A stretch of DNA of 64,000 nucleotides from Sialis fuliginosa (GCA_961205875.1 OY540810.1:2604001-2668000), one strand, 5' to 3'; shown: positions 24,626 through 36,960, numbered from the stretch's first letter. Translations and numbers: made by a program. Notes: generated from the letters alone by a model not told the origin.

Positions 24626-24940
24626 AAGTACTGGCACCAGTTATGGCCGCTATAAAAACAAGGTTTACTGTTTTTGTGATTGACGGGCTTCTTTTTTATA
24701 ATTCTCATGAACTCCTGTTACTAATAAAACAAGTAACTCTTTATTTAATCAATTTAATTACCAAAGTTTGCAAATAATAATTAAATTATAGCCTTTTATT
24801 TTGTTTATGTTTTTTCGCCAGTAATGGATAAAGTAAAATCAATAATGAGCATGCAGTGATGGACACTTGCTAATTATTACTAAATGATAAGTACTACGAT
24901 ACAAAAGATATAAAAGAAAGAATCGTCAAATTTGAAATTA
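24626..24940 (-). mobile_element. MITE-A copy 7, truncated
   Basis: The right terminus (agtactggcaccagttatgg) is present. The element ends abruptly after 'aatcgtcaaatttgaa', losing about 220 bp. A short GC-rich stretch (24960-25025) follows it and is not part of the family. Confidence 0.75.
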
Positions 24941-25874
24941 TTGAAAACAAAATAAACAATTGACGAGGGAGTCCGAAAGGCGGCCGAGCGCATGCAAATC
25001 GTTCCCTCTGCCCCACTCCGACGCTGCACTTCTTTAATTCATGCGTTATAATAATATTTTACCGTATATGACTTATTTAAAGTTATTTCCTAAACTAAAA
25101 TACTAAATTGGATGCTGCAAAGGGCAAATTATATCTACATTAAGACGATGAAATCTTCTATTTCGATAAGGATTAATGTTTTGCAGGTCATAAGTCCACG
25201 TAAACAGAACCCAAACATTTGTAATTTTCTTTGTAACATAAAAGCAGTCATTTTGGCTTAAATATAAAAGTTAGATATATGGTATCGCAGAATTTATTTT
25301 AGATCTTTTGATTCTACACTACTATTCTTTACTATACATTTTTGTGTTTAATATTAAACGATTTTTTTGAGTTAGAAACTTGAATTTTTTACAGTATTTG
25401 ATATTAAATTTTTCTAGCCATTCCTGAGAATAGGGGTCTTGACGGTCAAACGGAACCCCAATAAATATTTCGAAGGGCACGAAGAAATATTAATAATAAT
25501 ATATTATATTAATACCGAAAGTACACCAGTTTAATAAAACCAAATAAGAAAAATTATTACCCTCGTAATTAATTTTCAAATACTAATAATAAAATCCGTT
25601 CCACATGTTTTTACCCCTTACCTCCCCCCCCCCCCCCTCTATACAATGAAATACAACCTGCACAATGAATAAACACATATCATATCATATAAGTGATATT
25701 ATGTACATGTATACAATTTAGAAGGGGAGCCCTATAGAGGGAGGGGAAAACAGTAGAAATCATTGTCATCATCATTGCTGTAACAAAACCAGTGCACGTG
25801 TCAAATCAAATAACGTGAGGATATATTATCCTGACGGATCAGGATACAGTCAAAAGTCATATACATATTACATA

Positions 25875-27105
25875 CAGGATGATTTACAACTAGTGTAAAA
25901 AAAATACTTTCTTCATTTGTCATAAGATTAACCGTTTTCGAAAAAATCGAAAAAAACATCTGCCAAGTAAATGCACAGTGCTTCCTCGTGCTAAATTCAC
26001 TAAAACCGATAGTGTTCAGATAAATTGCCTGGCATTGGTTAACCATTTAATTTTTATACAAATTTTACTAAAAAATCTTAGTTCGAAATTTTTCTTAAAA
26101 CGCACCTGAATATTTTTTCATATATTTTTAATTTTTTGACAATTTCAATCTAAATCTAAATTTATGCAAATGTCAAAATGACATTTAAAACGTCAAAGTG
26201 ACATTTAAAACGACAAAATGACATTTAAAACGTCAAAATGACATTTAATATATCCAATCAAATATCAATTTAGATAAACAAAACACGAATTTTTAAAATA
26301 AATTGAGATAAATCTTTGAAACGTAGTAGACCTATATTATAGGAAATTTAATGCTCTACAAAAAATATTCTATAAAATTTTCTCGTAACATGTGTCGTTC
26401 TTGAGATATCATGAAAAAATAAATACTTTGAGGTGTCACCCCTCCACCTTACACACGATCTTGATATTTTTGAAATGGGACCGTCCTCAAACCAAACCCA
26501 ACCATCCGACCAAGTTTCAATAATATCGGTTCAGTGGTTCATGAGTTATGCGTGTGACAAGGATTCAGGGGACAGACGGACGGACGGACGGACGGACGGA
26601 CAGACAGACAGACACGGAACGAAAAGTGTTTGTCTTGACGTGAAACGGATAAATAAATTTAAAATTTTGAAATTGGGGAACTTTTTTTTTGTCTCAATCT
26701 GAAACGATCACATAGCTTCTCGTATCTTCGATATTGCGAGGAAGCAAAAGAAAGTACTGCAGAATTTTATTTAATACAGATGATTTAAATTACACAAAAT
26801 AAGTTTATATTCTCGTCTATAATTAAAAATAAGATGAAAAGTTATTATAAATATACCTCCAAACTGCATTTTTAACAACAAACAGCCATTTATAGTTTCC
26901 TTTTTTTAATCATGTTAGTATAATACGTGTAATAGTAATACAACTGGCTATAACTCTATGATAATCAGTATTAGGAGGTATATTTATATTAACTTTTTAT
27001 CTTATTTTTAATTATAGAACAAGAATATGAACTTATTTTGTGTAATTTGAATTATCCGTATTAATTCTGCAGTACTTTCTTTTTTTCGATATTTTTCGTA
27101 AGAGT
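25875..27105. mobile_element. Foldback element N, split by a family B insertion
   Basis: The left piece begins caggatgatttacaactag and runs to 'cgttttcgaaaaaatcg'. It resumes at 26746 with 'aagaaagtactgcagaattt' and is mirrored by 'attctgcagtactttctttt' near 27070. The core (26746-27085) is an inverted repeat related to the centre of the 1.3-kb foldback at 46660. The intervening 25951-26745 is family B. Confidence 0.65.
25951..26745 (-). mobile_element. Family B interspersed repeat, long copy 3
   Basis: It runs from 'aacatctgccaagtaaatgc' / 'agtgcttcctcgtgc' to the terminal 'cgatattgcgaggaagca'. The two ends share a short inverted 'tgcttcctcg' motif. It contains four tandem 'aaaatgacatttaaaacg' units (about 26174-26250) and an imperfect GACG/GACA tract at 26570-26612. 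It lies inside element N. Confidence 0.75.
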
Positions 27106-27234
27106 TCCTATATAGTTTTCTACGGAATCCTAAAAATGTAAGCTGTAAATAAAAAAATCGTTTGTTTGAAAATATATTTTTGTTAAAAAATCTGGAATAC
27201 TAATATAATAATTTGATTTTTATTTTATGCTTAA

Positions 27235-27568
27235 TGTCCGGTATTATAAAGGACCTAACAAAATTTGTTAGCTAACAATTACATTCAAATGGGGTATTAA
27301 TACTGTACTAGTATATCTATAGATTAGTTATGGAATTTAGAGCAGTGACACTTCAACTAATTGTAACACAGTTGGCATCTTTGACCGTACAAAATAATTT
27401 TCATAACATCACCACTGTTTTAATACCATTTGTATTTACCTACAACGCGTGCGCGAAACTTGTCAAAGTCATCAACAAACTCCAAAAGAACTGTCATATA
27501 AGTTTGATATCTCAGTTGAAAGTGCTTGTTAGCTAACAAATTTGTTAGGTCCTTTATGATACCGGACA
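27235..27568 (+). mobile_element. PIF/Harbinger-type MITE F, copy 1 (334 bp)
   Basis: The termini tgtccggtattataaagg and ctttatgataccggaca are bordered by TAA on both sides (27232-27234, 27569-27571). 'gctaacaa' direct and inverted motifs lie just inside. A chance open frame across the body is not a gene, because the same DNA recurs at 61868 without it. Confidence 0.88.
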
Positions 27569-27571
27569 TAA

Positions 27572-28050
27572 ATCAAACAAACAATAATTTTAAATTCACC
27601 CCTGTGTTATTAATGAATACAACAATATGTATCCACTTGTGCGCGAATAGCGTGGGGGTTTAGGAGTGTGCCAAATCGAGAAGGTGATTTGAAAATTAAT
27701 TTCAGTTTGAAATTAGGTTTAGTTGAATTGTTCCGTTAATAAAAGATGTACCGAGGGTAACAATGGACAAGATGATTTATTGTTTGTTTTATTGAATTAA
27801 TACTCGACTATTAATGTTTTTATTATATACCTACATAGTTTTATTACGAATTTATATTGATTAATAATGTAAAATTAAAAATTCAGAATTATCTTATTTA
27901 CAGTCTAAATCTAAAAAGGAGGTTAATATATTATTATATTACTGATTTAATGAAAATTTATTTAAGGAGGGGGGAAGTATATCGCAAGCATTTCAAAACA
28001 CATTTTTTCCCAAAATTTTGATATTTATTTTTCATTTAACTGTTTTGTAT
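27572..28050. other. No gene recognised
   Basis: AT-rich sequence with one G-rich patch ('ggaggggggaagtata' near 27965). There are no exon signals or repeats that I can place. Confidence 0.4.
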
Positions 28051-28055
28051 GTAGA

Positions 28056-28126
28056 TCTTGGCTTCTGGGTGTAAGCCGCGTCGGTTTGGTCGTTTTATCG
28101 ACGCGGCTTACACCCAGACGCCAAGA
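28056..28126. repeat. Family I snap-back hairpin, 28-bp arms
   Basis: The arm 28056-28083 ('tcttggcttctgggtgtaag' then 'ccgcgtcg') and the arm 28099-28126 are complementary apart from one mismatch, with a 15-nt loop. Outer blocks ('ggcttccgcggtgatc') at 28138-28155 match copies at 19476 and 38060. Size and pairing are similar to a miRNA precursor, but the multi-copy nature favours a MITE relic. Confidence 0.85.
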
Positions 28127-28882
28127 TTCATATCAAGATCACCGCGGAAGCCTCAAAACTTGTTATGTATGTAGTTATACAATATGGTTAAAATTAAAAA
28201 AAAGTACAATAAAAAAATCTGAAATATGTGATTTCGAAACTTTGGAAAGAAAAGTTGTTTGATTTTGTAAATTTTTCGAATTAATTTTGAAACGGTGCGA
28301 GTTAAAAAAATGCTGCTAATGTTCTGCTCATGAAAAAAAAAATTTTTTTCTTAGAAAATATTTTTAAATTATTATTAATCTTCCGACACTTTTTCACCCT
28401 GCATCTGCCAATTTTTAAGCTCATATCTTATAATGAAAAATGAATAAAATAAATAATCTATTACATATTCATAAAAATTGCACACGATCATATAAATGAA
28501 AAAATAAATTAAATAAAACATATTGAATTTCAAAATAAAACTAACATTGATTTATGAACATGTAACATAAAAATAGAATTATTCGGTCTCCGTTGATCAT
28601 ACAGCTGATCTGATGTGTATACGTTCTTAACGACTAAGATAAAATAAAATAAAAACATGCCGTGGTCCAATAAACCTTACATAAACATAAGTACACCAGT
28701 GATAATTAATCTGGGTGAATTTAAGTATAATCAATATAACTGTTACTTAAGTATTTTATGAGGTTACTTTTAATAAAATTTTTCAACTGCAAATAATTTT
28801 TTTTTCTCTACACTTTGTACATTTCTCTTTATTACAAATTATAGTGACTTTTTTTTGTTCTACACTTACACATTTTTATATT

Positions 28883-29264
28883 TTGCTTCCTCGCAATATC
28901 GAAGATACGAGAAGCTTTGTGATCGTTTCAGATTGAGACAAAAAAATTTCAAAATTTGAAATTGATCTTTCCGTTTAACGTCAAGACAAACACTTTTCGT
29001 TCCGTATCTGTCTGTCTGTACGTCCGTCCGTCCGTCCCCTGAATCCTTGTCACACGCATTACTCATGAACCACTGAACCGATATTATTGAAACTTGGTCG
29101 GATGGTTGGGTCTGGTTTGAGAACGGTCCTATTTCAAAATCATCAAAATCGTGAGTAAGGAAGAGGGGTGAAATTCCAAAATATTTATTTTTTCAAGATA
29201 TCTCAAGAACGACACATGTTACGTGAAAATTTTATAGAATATTTTTTGTCAAGCATTAAATTTT
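28883..29264 (+). mobile_element. Family B copy 5, truncated
   Basis: Terminal hairpin, GTCT/GTCC tract, 'ggttgggtctggtttgag' and 'acatgttacgtgaaaat' are present. The element stops at 'aagcattaaattt' and joins Helitron-like sequence at about 29266 ('gcgtattgcaaaagaacgcg', 'gttccgacttgatttac'). Confidence 0.75.
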
Positions 29265-29504
29265 AGTTTTAGTTTAGGCAGCGTATTGCAAAAGAACGCG
29301 CTGGTGACAAACTTTGTTCCGACTTGATTTACTATTATCGTCACTGCTTAGTTGTTAAAAATAACGGTTCTTTGTAAATGTAATATGAAATATTGACAAT
29401 TTTATTGAATATCGTTAATTAAATCAATAAAAACTTAAATTCGTTTTAATTAATTATTTACTTTTTTTTCATTCAGTTGGAAAATTGAATTTTATTATTG
29501 GTAT

Positions 29505-29829
29505 CAGTGGCGTAGATAGCTTTTTGCGATGGGGGGGGGATATGACCAGGGCCGTAACTAGAAGCTCGGGGATTCGGGGCAAGAGGTGGCTGAGGGGCCC
29601 TTAAAATATGCAAAATAAAAATAAAAATTGAATGACATTTTTTTTTTTTTGATCATATAGTTATATTAACTGTAGTTGGTTTAAAAAAAAGGTCATTCAA
29701 TTGAAAATTAAGCAATAACTGAAAACCTTTTTTTTACTCTTAATTAACCCAATTTTTCCTATTTACTTTTACTATTTTATTCATACTAGAAAAGTTAAAA
29801 AAATGTCCCCCCCCCTATCTACGCCACTG
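29505..29829. mobile_element. hAT-type MITE (CAGTGGCGTAGATAG), copy 2
   Basis: The 325-bp element has a perfect 8-bp duplication ATTGGTAT (29497-29504, 29830-29837). The ends match copies 1 and 3, with subterminal G and C runs. The inner block 'agggccgtaactagaagctc' resembles the ends of other hAT-like repeats and is present in altered form in copy 3. Confidence 0.92.
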
Positions 29830-30050
29830 ATTGGTATGTGCATAATCGACTGGTGTTATAAATTGTTTTGTATACAAAGTAGAAAATGTTCACTATCACT
29901 GACTGACACACAGACAGTACGTATACGAACAGTAGTAGCTACACTTTTGGCATATTAGCTGCTTCATAAATCTATCACAACAGCTGTATGTTTTGTCGTC
30001 TAAAGATAACTCAATCGTAGAACGTATAAAGTTCACAAGATTTAATTTTG

Positions 30051-30950
30051 CCACTTTAACGATGGAATAAGTCACAGATGGATATTTTAAAAATCGTATT
30101 GTCAACCAATAATGACAAATATTATATTTTTTAAGTTTTTTCTGGTTGGCAAAATTTTTGTAATAAAATATATTGCCTATTTAAAAAAATGTATAAATAT
30201 CCACTTTAACGATAGAATAAGTCACAGATGGATATTTTAAAAATCGTATTGTCAACCAATAATGACAAATATTATATTTTTTAAGTTTTTTCTGGTTGGC
30301 AAAATTTTTGTAATAAAATATATTGCCTATTTAATAAAATGCAGAAATATCCACTTTAACGATAGAATAAGTCACAGATGGATATTTTAAAAATCGTATT
30401 GTCAACCAATAATCTCAAATATTATATTTTTTAAGTTTTTTCTGGTTGGCATAATTTTTGTAATAAAATATATTGCCTATTTAAAAAAATGTAGAAATAT
30501 CCACTTTAACGATAGAATAAGTCACAGATGGATATTTTAAAAATCGTATTGTCAACCAATAATGACAAATATTATATTTTTTAAGTTTTTTCTGGTTGGC
30601 ATAATTTTTGTAATAAAATATATTGCCTATTTAAAAAAATGTAGAAATATCCACTTTAACGATAGAATAAGTCACAGATGGATATTTTAAAAATCGTATT
30701 GTCAACCAATAATGACAAATATTATATTTTTTAAGTTTTTTCTGGTTGGCAAAATTTTTGTAATAAAATATATTGCCTATTTAAAAAAATGTAGAAATAT
30801 CCACTTTAACGATAGAATAAGTCACAGATGGATATTTTAAAAATCGTATTGTCAACCAATAATGACAAATATTATATTTTTTAAGTTTTTTCTGGTTGGC
30901 AAAATTTTTGTAATAAAATATATTACCTATATTTAATAAAATGCAGAAAT
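30051..30950. repeat. Tandem array, six 150-bp units
   Basis: 'ccactttaacgat(a/g)gaataag' starts at 30051, 30201, 30351, 30501, 30651 and 30801, an exact 150-bp period. Units differ by only a few bases; the last has a small insertion near its end. Each unit contains a 'ttgtcaaccaataa' / 'ttctggttggcaaaa' partial inverted repeat. Near-identity suggests recent expansion. No frame stays open across the array in a meaningful way. Confidence 0.97.
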
Positions 30951-31017
30951 ATAGGAAAGTTAATACAAAAAGAGAAAAATATTTTTAAATTATTATTTTC
31001 TATACCTATTCTATATA

Positions 31018-31514
31018 AGGTACTGGCACCAGTCTTGGATAATACCCCAGTGTTGGACACTCGTTTAATTAAATATATATACTAAATAAGAAATAATTGT
31101 TGATATTAAATTACTGTAATTATATAGATTCTTAACTGTAAAACAGCTTAATTTGATGACAATCGGCCAGTGGGTATCAAAATGGTGATCATTTAAACTA
31201 ATTATAAGTGTAATCTATTAAATTGTTTCAAATTTTACGATTATTTATATATTTTATAATTTATGTGTCGTAGTACTTATCATTTTGTAATCATTAGCAA
31301 GTGTCCATCACTTGGTGTCCATTACATAAACAAAAAGAGACTATAATTTAAAAAAAAAACTATATTTGTGGGTCTTGGTAATTAAATTAATTAAATAAAG
31401 AGTTACTTGTTTTATTAGTAACATGAGTTCATGGGAATTACGAAAAATATGCCTATATATCCCAAAAAACAGTATATCTTGCTCTTAAAGTATCCAAGAC
31501 TGATGCCAGTATCT
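31018..31514 (+). mobile_element. MITE-A copy 8
   Basis: The termini aggtactggcaccagtctt and aagactgatgccagtatct are flanked by TA. It lies just downstream of the 150-bp array. Confidence 0.85.
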
Positions 31515-32180
31515 TATCTATGTCAAAAATCCATCTGATTTTAATCATAATAATAATTTTTTTTCTCACAATTTAGTTCTGTATGTATATAATTTTTTTT
31601 ATGAAACTTGTTGCTAAATATGTAAATGACGTGTTGTGAAAATTTCAGATTTTTCTCGATGCTTGAACCATGTGTTTTATTAGACTTTAACCGTAAATAC
31701 ATCATTCTGCCATAAGAGCCCATATTAATTAAAAAAAATAATAACTTTCAAACTATGTTGTAAAACCTTTTGAAATTTTGTGTGGGTACTTAAGATTTAT
31801 AAAGGAATAACTTCTCCAAATTTCAACTATTTCTCGTTGAAATTAGATACCTGCCATACATCCTATTTAATTTAAAAATAAAAATCTATCATTGATTTAT
31901 TCTATAAATAATTACATAATCAAAATAAATTAACAGAAAATAAACGTGTGATATTTTTACCCAGCACAAACGATTTTAATTTAAAGTGTTGTGTTCTAAA
32001 TGTCACACATGTCAAAGGCAACTAGATTTACTGCCTTTTGATAAAAGTAAAGTTTGTTGAACAGTCGACAATTCATGGTTAATTTGAAGTCGCACTGGAT
32101 GTGTCTTATGTCGGCTAATTTGTTAAAAATGATTTGTGTTGTCTCTTTTGTGTTCTTTAATTATATGTATCATATAGGCA
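31515..32180. other. No gene recognised
   Basis: AT-rich, with no repeat family or exon that I can identify. 'tgttgaacagtcgacaattc' near 32054 is unremarkable. Confidence 0.4.
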
Positions 32181-32587
32181 TCCTTAATATATATATATAA
32201 AGCTCAATGTCTCTCTGTCTGTTAGTGCGCTTATAACTCGAGTTTTAGGGGGGAAATACAACCCTCTATCTCGCAAAGGAGCCGAGATATTTACGATTTT
32301 GTATAATGAAAAAAACAAAAAAAATGATAATTTAATATTTCATCTCTCATCACGTATGGAGGGTTGTAATTTGTTTCATTCGATCCGGTGGAATAAAATA
32401 CTACGAAGAGGAGGTTAGGGGGGAAACAACCCCCTATCTCGTATAGGAATCGAGATATTTACGATTTTGTATATATAATGAATAAAAAGGAAAATTAATT
32501 ATTTCATCCCCTGTCTTAAAATAATAATTGTGCTGCCAACATAAAAAAAAAGATACAACGCGGGTAAGGCCGCGGGAAAATCGCTAG
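32181..32587 (+). mobile_element. Non-autonomous Helitron-like element W2, 407 bp
   Basis: It starts TCCTTAATATATATATAAAG directly after an A and ends 'cgcgggtaaggccgcggg...tcgCTAG' before a T, as Helitrons do. Two 'gagatatttacgattttgta' blocks and a 'tcacgtatggagggttg' block are shared with 5771-6131. No coding frame is present. Confidence 0.65.
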
Positions 32588-32651
32588 TTCATAGATATGT
32601 TCTCTAGGTGAATTAAAGTCTTAATAATTTGTAAAATTTAAATTGATCATT

Positions 32652-33381
32652 TTTAGGTTTCCGTAGAAAACTAGGAAACCTTATAGTTTCGCAATGTCCG
32701 TCCGTCCGTCTTCAAAAATTTTGAAATTTGGTATACGGACTGAAAATCCAGAAACAGAAATGATAAGATTTTTGAAAAAAAAAATTTTTTTGGACTCCCT
32801 TTCCATAGACTGAAAAGTAAATTCAAAAAAAATGTTATATTTAATCCATTAAGTGGGGTCTCTTTAGATAGGTCTCCTAAAATGCAATAAAAAAGGTTAT
32901 ATGACATTTTAATTTCTAAACTATATATTCGAAAAATCTGAAAAAAATTCAGAATGTAGCTTTTAATTAGTACTTCCACTGCAAGTTATAACGAACACTC
33001 AAAATTATTTTGGACCCCCTCTAATAGGCTGAAAATTGTATTCAAATTTTTTTCACTTACTCCATTGAGTGGGGTATCTTTAGATAGGTCTCCTAAAATG
33101 CAACAAAAAATGTTATATGACCTTTTGATTTTAACCCTTCAGTCACGATATATTTGTATTTAAATGTCGTTATCAGAGTGTCCCCTCCTCCCTTCTACTT
33201 TCTGAACTATCAATGCAAAAAATCTAAAAAAAATCCAGAATGTAGCTTTTAGTTACTTACTTTCAATGAAAATTATAACGAATACTGTAGCTAGAATAGT
33301 TTATAAAAAAATTAAAATAACTCTTGTTTATAAATTGGAAACCTATCATGTGCGTGCCCAACACGCACTTGGCCGTTTTAT
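32652..33381 (+). mobile_element. Family D repeat, longest copy (about 730 bp)
   Basis: It runs from 'aggtttccgtagaaaactag' to 'gcccaacacgcacttggccg'. Inside, two homologous halves each contain 'ctttagataggtctcctaaa' and 'gcttttagtta/aattagtactt', so the element is itself partly duplicated. Sequences like this are, from memory, common in Lepidoptera. No coding frame is seen. Confidence 0.7.
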
Positions 33382-34332
33382 TATTATTATTATTTTATTT
33401 AACATCTATAAAAAGATATAATGATATAAATAAATAAATAAATAATAACCATAGGTAAATCAACAACTGCATCGTCCAAATAAACACATCTGGCGTGATT
33501 CGGTGCACACTTCACAACTTAGTTATATACACTATTCTCATAATGACCTCTGACCGCAAATTGCAGAAGACGTGCTTTGTACATACGTACACATCTACAT
33601 TCAACCATACAACTGCTCATAGCATTCTTTGCAATCAACAAACAATCAATGTTCACGAATCAGAAGACCCACTACATAATCTATTGAAATCGGAACGGGC
33701 TGAAATCATTCGATAGACGGTATTTAGATCTGCCGTAAATATCGCTTGATCTATGATCTATTTATCAGAAATAGATGGCTCTGTATGTCGCGAGGATGTG
33801 TCACGTTATCTACAATTTGTTTATAATCGAATTCTTCGTAGTCGGTGAATGTCATTTGTAGATGTTATGTAATTGGGAATGTTTAAGGTATTTCTCGGAA
33901 AAATTAAAAGATTCAAGAGTAAGCTCAAATTTTGTAAAAAACTAAAAAAAGGTTATTAGAAGCTCCATTCAAAATCTTAAAATGATTGACCATCTGTGAG
34001 CGAAGATATCGTCAAAATAAAATCAAAAATTTAACATTGCGAGTATAGGGATTACGATATTTTATGTGGATTTTCAATGAAAAAGTAAATAATTTTATTC
34101 GAAGGATGATCAAGAAATTTATGAAATTTTGAGAAAAACTAAATTCATATAATTGGAATTAATATAAAAAATCTCATGTTTTTTCAAAATAAAATAATAA
34201 AACTTATTTTCTGATAAAATTATCACGGTACGCTATGACAACGCCGCAAAGTATTGACAATTGCCGCGGTATTTAAAAATCGTACCTAAGCTACGTGTTG
34301 AATATATTGTTCTTTTAATTTCAAGGAATAAT
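33382..34332. other. No gene supported; short simple repeats
   Basis: ATT and AATA microsatellite-like tracts lie near 33382-33455. A moderately GC-balanced part (33490-33850) has an open frame without an ATG or recognisable domain. 'tatttctcggaaaaatt' at about 33891 matches debris at about 20260. Confidence 0.4.
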
Positions 34333-35155
34333 AAAAAAACATCTGCCAAGTAAATGCACAGTGCTTCCTCGTGCTAAATTCACTAAAACCGATAGTGTTC
34401 AGATAAATTGCCTGGCATTGGTTAACCATTTAATTTTTATACAAATTTTACTAAAAAAACTTAGTTCGAATTTTTTCTTAAAACGCATCTGAATATTTTT
34501 TCATATATTTTTAATTTTTTGACAATTTCAATCTAAATCTAAATTTATGCAAATGTCAAAATGACATTTAAAACGTAAAAATGACATTTAAAACGCCAAA
34601 GTGACATTTAAAACGTCAAAATGACACTTAATATATCCAATCAAATATCAATTTAGAAAAACAAAACACGAATTTTTAAAATTAATTTAGATAAATCTTT
34701 GTAAGGGAATATTTTACAACAAACGTAGTAGATCCATATTATAGGAAATTTAATTCTCTACAAAAAATATTCTATAAAATTTTCTCGTAACATGTGTCGT
34801 TTAGAGATATCTTGAAAAAATAAATATTTTGGGGTGTCACCCCTCCCCCTTACACACGATTTTGATGATTTTGAAATGGGACCGTCCTCAAATCAAACCC
34901 AACCATCCGACCAAGTTTCAATAATATCGGTTCAGTGGTTCATGAGTTATGCGTGTGACAGGGATTCAGGGGACAGACGGACGGACGGACGGACACACGG
35001 ACACACGGACAGACAGACAGACACGGAACGAAAAGTGTTTGTCTTGACGTGAAACGGATAAATAAATTTAAAATTTTGAAATTGGAGAACTTTTTTTTTG
35101 TCTCAATCTGAAACGATCACATAGCTTCTCGTATCTTCGATATTGCGAGGAAGCA
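34333..35155 (-). mobile_element. Family B interspersed repeat, long copy 4
   Basis: It has the same two ends as 25951-26745 ('aacatctgccaagtaaatgc' and 'cgatattgcgaggaagca'). Four tandem 'tgacatttaaaacg' units lie near 34560-34630, and a GACG/GACA/CACG tract at 34975-35020. Confidence 0.8.
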
Positions 35156-35273
35156 ATAATAAAAACTATTTCTTAATTATAAACTTATAATATATAACAA
35201 ATTCAGTTGCAAGTAATAGTACACATTATCACATTAAAACATTAAATAATATGTAGCTGTCAATACAAAAGTC

Positions 35274-35283
35274 GCGCATGCGC
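35274..35283. promoter_or_regulatory. NRF1-type palindrome GCGCATGCGC
   Basis: The context cgcgcatgcgcaat is an exact match to the NRF1/EWG consensus core. It is isolated in AT-rich DNA with no gene start in view, so a regulatory role is only a possibility. Confidence 0.3.
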
Positions 35284-35514
35284 AATAGAAAATATATACG
35301 CAATGTTGCCAAATTTTATTTTAATTTATACCATGGCTATCTTGATTTTATACTACACTTTTTTTTCCTTTTCTAACATATTTCTCCCCGAGAAATACCT
35401 TAAATCAAAATATGGTATTTGTAAGGAATCGATGTATATTTAACACGTTAATTGCCACTATATACACTTTTTACGGGTCTTTGGGGTTAAATTATATATA
35501 ATTTCTATGAAAAG

Positions 35515-35680
35515 TTAAACGGACGTGAAACGGAAAGATCGATTTAAAATTTTGAAAACGGAGAACATGTTTTTTTCTCAATCTGAAACGATCATAAAGC
35601 TTGTTCAATAATTAACTAAGTACCTTTGGTGAATTTAGAACGAGGAAGCACTGTGCATTTACTTCGCAGATGTTTTTAAA
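35515..35680 (-). mobile_element. Family B fragments, rearranged
   Basis: 'ggacgtgaaacggaaagatc' to 'ctgaaacgatcataaagctt' is the terminal part of family B. From about 35625 'gaatttagaacgaggaagca' and 'gtgcatttacttcgcagatg' is the opposite end in inverted order. This suggests an internally deleted and rearranged copy. Confidence 0.6.
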
Positions 35681-35806
35681 TACTGAATATTTTAGAAAAT
35701 ATAAGCACTATTCTATATTTTTTGTTTAGCCTGTATATATTGCATTATAATTATTATTTCCTTCTTAGCGATGTTGAAAACTAATAAAATATTTATAATA
35801 ATTATA

Positions 35807-36349
35807 AGGTAAAGGCACCAGATATGGCCGCTATAAGAGCAAGTTGTCGGTTTTTTTGATTAATTGGCTTGTTTTTTGTAATTATCATGAACTCATGTTA
35901 ATAATAAAACAAGTAACTTTTTATTTAATCAATTTAATTACCAAAGTCCGCAAATATAGTTTGTTTATTGAATTATAACATTTTATTTTGTTCATGTTTT
36001 TTCTCCAGTAATGGATAAAGTAAAACCAGTAATGAGCAGGCAGTGATGAACACTTGCTAATGATAAGTACTACGACACAAAAGATATAAAAGAAAGAATC
36101 GTCAAATTTGAAACAATATAAAGCAGTTGCTATGATAATATAATAATTAATAAATAAATTATACTAATAATTAGTTTAAATATCCACCATTTCGACACCT
36201 ATTGGCCGATTGTCATCAAATCACGCTGTAAGACAGTTAAATGTATATAGATTAATATTCAGAAATGGTAGTAATCAAATATCAACACATATTTCTAATT
36301 CAATACATTTAATTAAAAATTTACCATTACTGGGGTCCTAGCCTTAGGT
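35807..36349 (-). mobile_element. MITE-A copy 9
   Basis: The right terminus reads aggtaaaggcaccagatatg and the left end is degraded ('ggggtcctagccttaggt'). The interior matches the family throughout. Confidence 0.8.
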
Positions 36350-36960
36350 AAATTCTTTCTATTTCTATGTAGAATGTATATGTGCCCAATATTTTTTTTC
36401 AGGTTCATTAATCTGTACGTATATTTTTATTTTTTGACTTATAACGGCTTTATCCATTGAGATTCAATTTGGTATGTATATATGTGTGTTTGTTTGTGTG
36501 TATGTACAACGGGGCGCATCCGCCATCTGGCAATTACAATAAACTGCGGTTTGTCCGCGCAAGGCGCTGGCAATCGGCCAGAGTGCGCGACCAAACACTG
36601 CGTGATTATAAAGTTCTTATAAATATTTGTAATTTTTGTAAAATTTTATTTATAAAATTTTTGAAATTTTTTGAAGTTATACTTCTTTAGGCGCGTCCAG
36701 GGTGAAATAACGGTAATGATATACGCGCAAAAATGAACACCAATTCATAACGAACGCTAACATCAAAATTAATTTTCAATAATAAAACTCCTATTTTTTG
36801 CACCTATCTGACATGATCGGATCATTAGCAACTTCCTGATTCATCTTATATCCTTATATGAACTCTTATATATATGTATATAGCAAAATGAAGCTGTGAA
36901 AAATCACAAATTCGGTTGACATAAATACATTGGAACAATATTTTACTATTTGACTATTAT
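36350..36960. other. No gene; family O end fragment
   Basis: 'gaagttatacttctttaggc' followed by 'tccagggtgaaata' at about 36674-36711 is a family O terminus. The GC-richer part before it (36508-36610) has an open frame that I could not assign and which lacks gene context. Confidence 0.4.

Noticed and set aside
24960-25030. GC-rich block with a perfect octamer (ATGCAAAT) and gaggga/tccctc ends, tested as a tRNA or other Pol III gene
   Set aside because: No cloverleaf, no B box (ggttcga) and no terminator at the expected spacing. I cannot name it.
26570-26612. GACG/GACA repeats considered as a CRISPR-like or satellite array
   Set aside because: They are a simple tetranucleotide-type tract internal to family B and recur at 34975 and, in complement, at 2756, 7530 and 29005.
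27330-27536. 68-codon frame on the plus strand
   Set aside because: It lies entirely in a Harbinger-type MITE with TAA flanks. The copy at 61868 has the same DNA without an equivalent frame.
36457-36690. 77-codon frame with 'GAHPPSGNYNKL...RRWQSARVRDQ'
   Set aside because: It looked briefly like a conserved exon, but there are no splice borders, and it runs into a family O repeat terminus.
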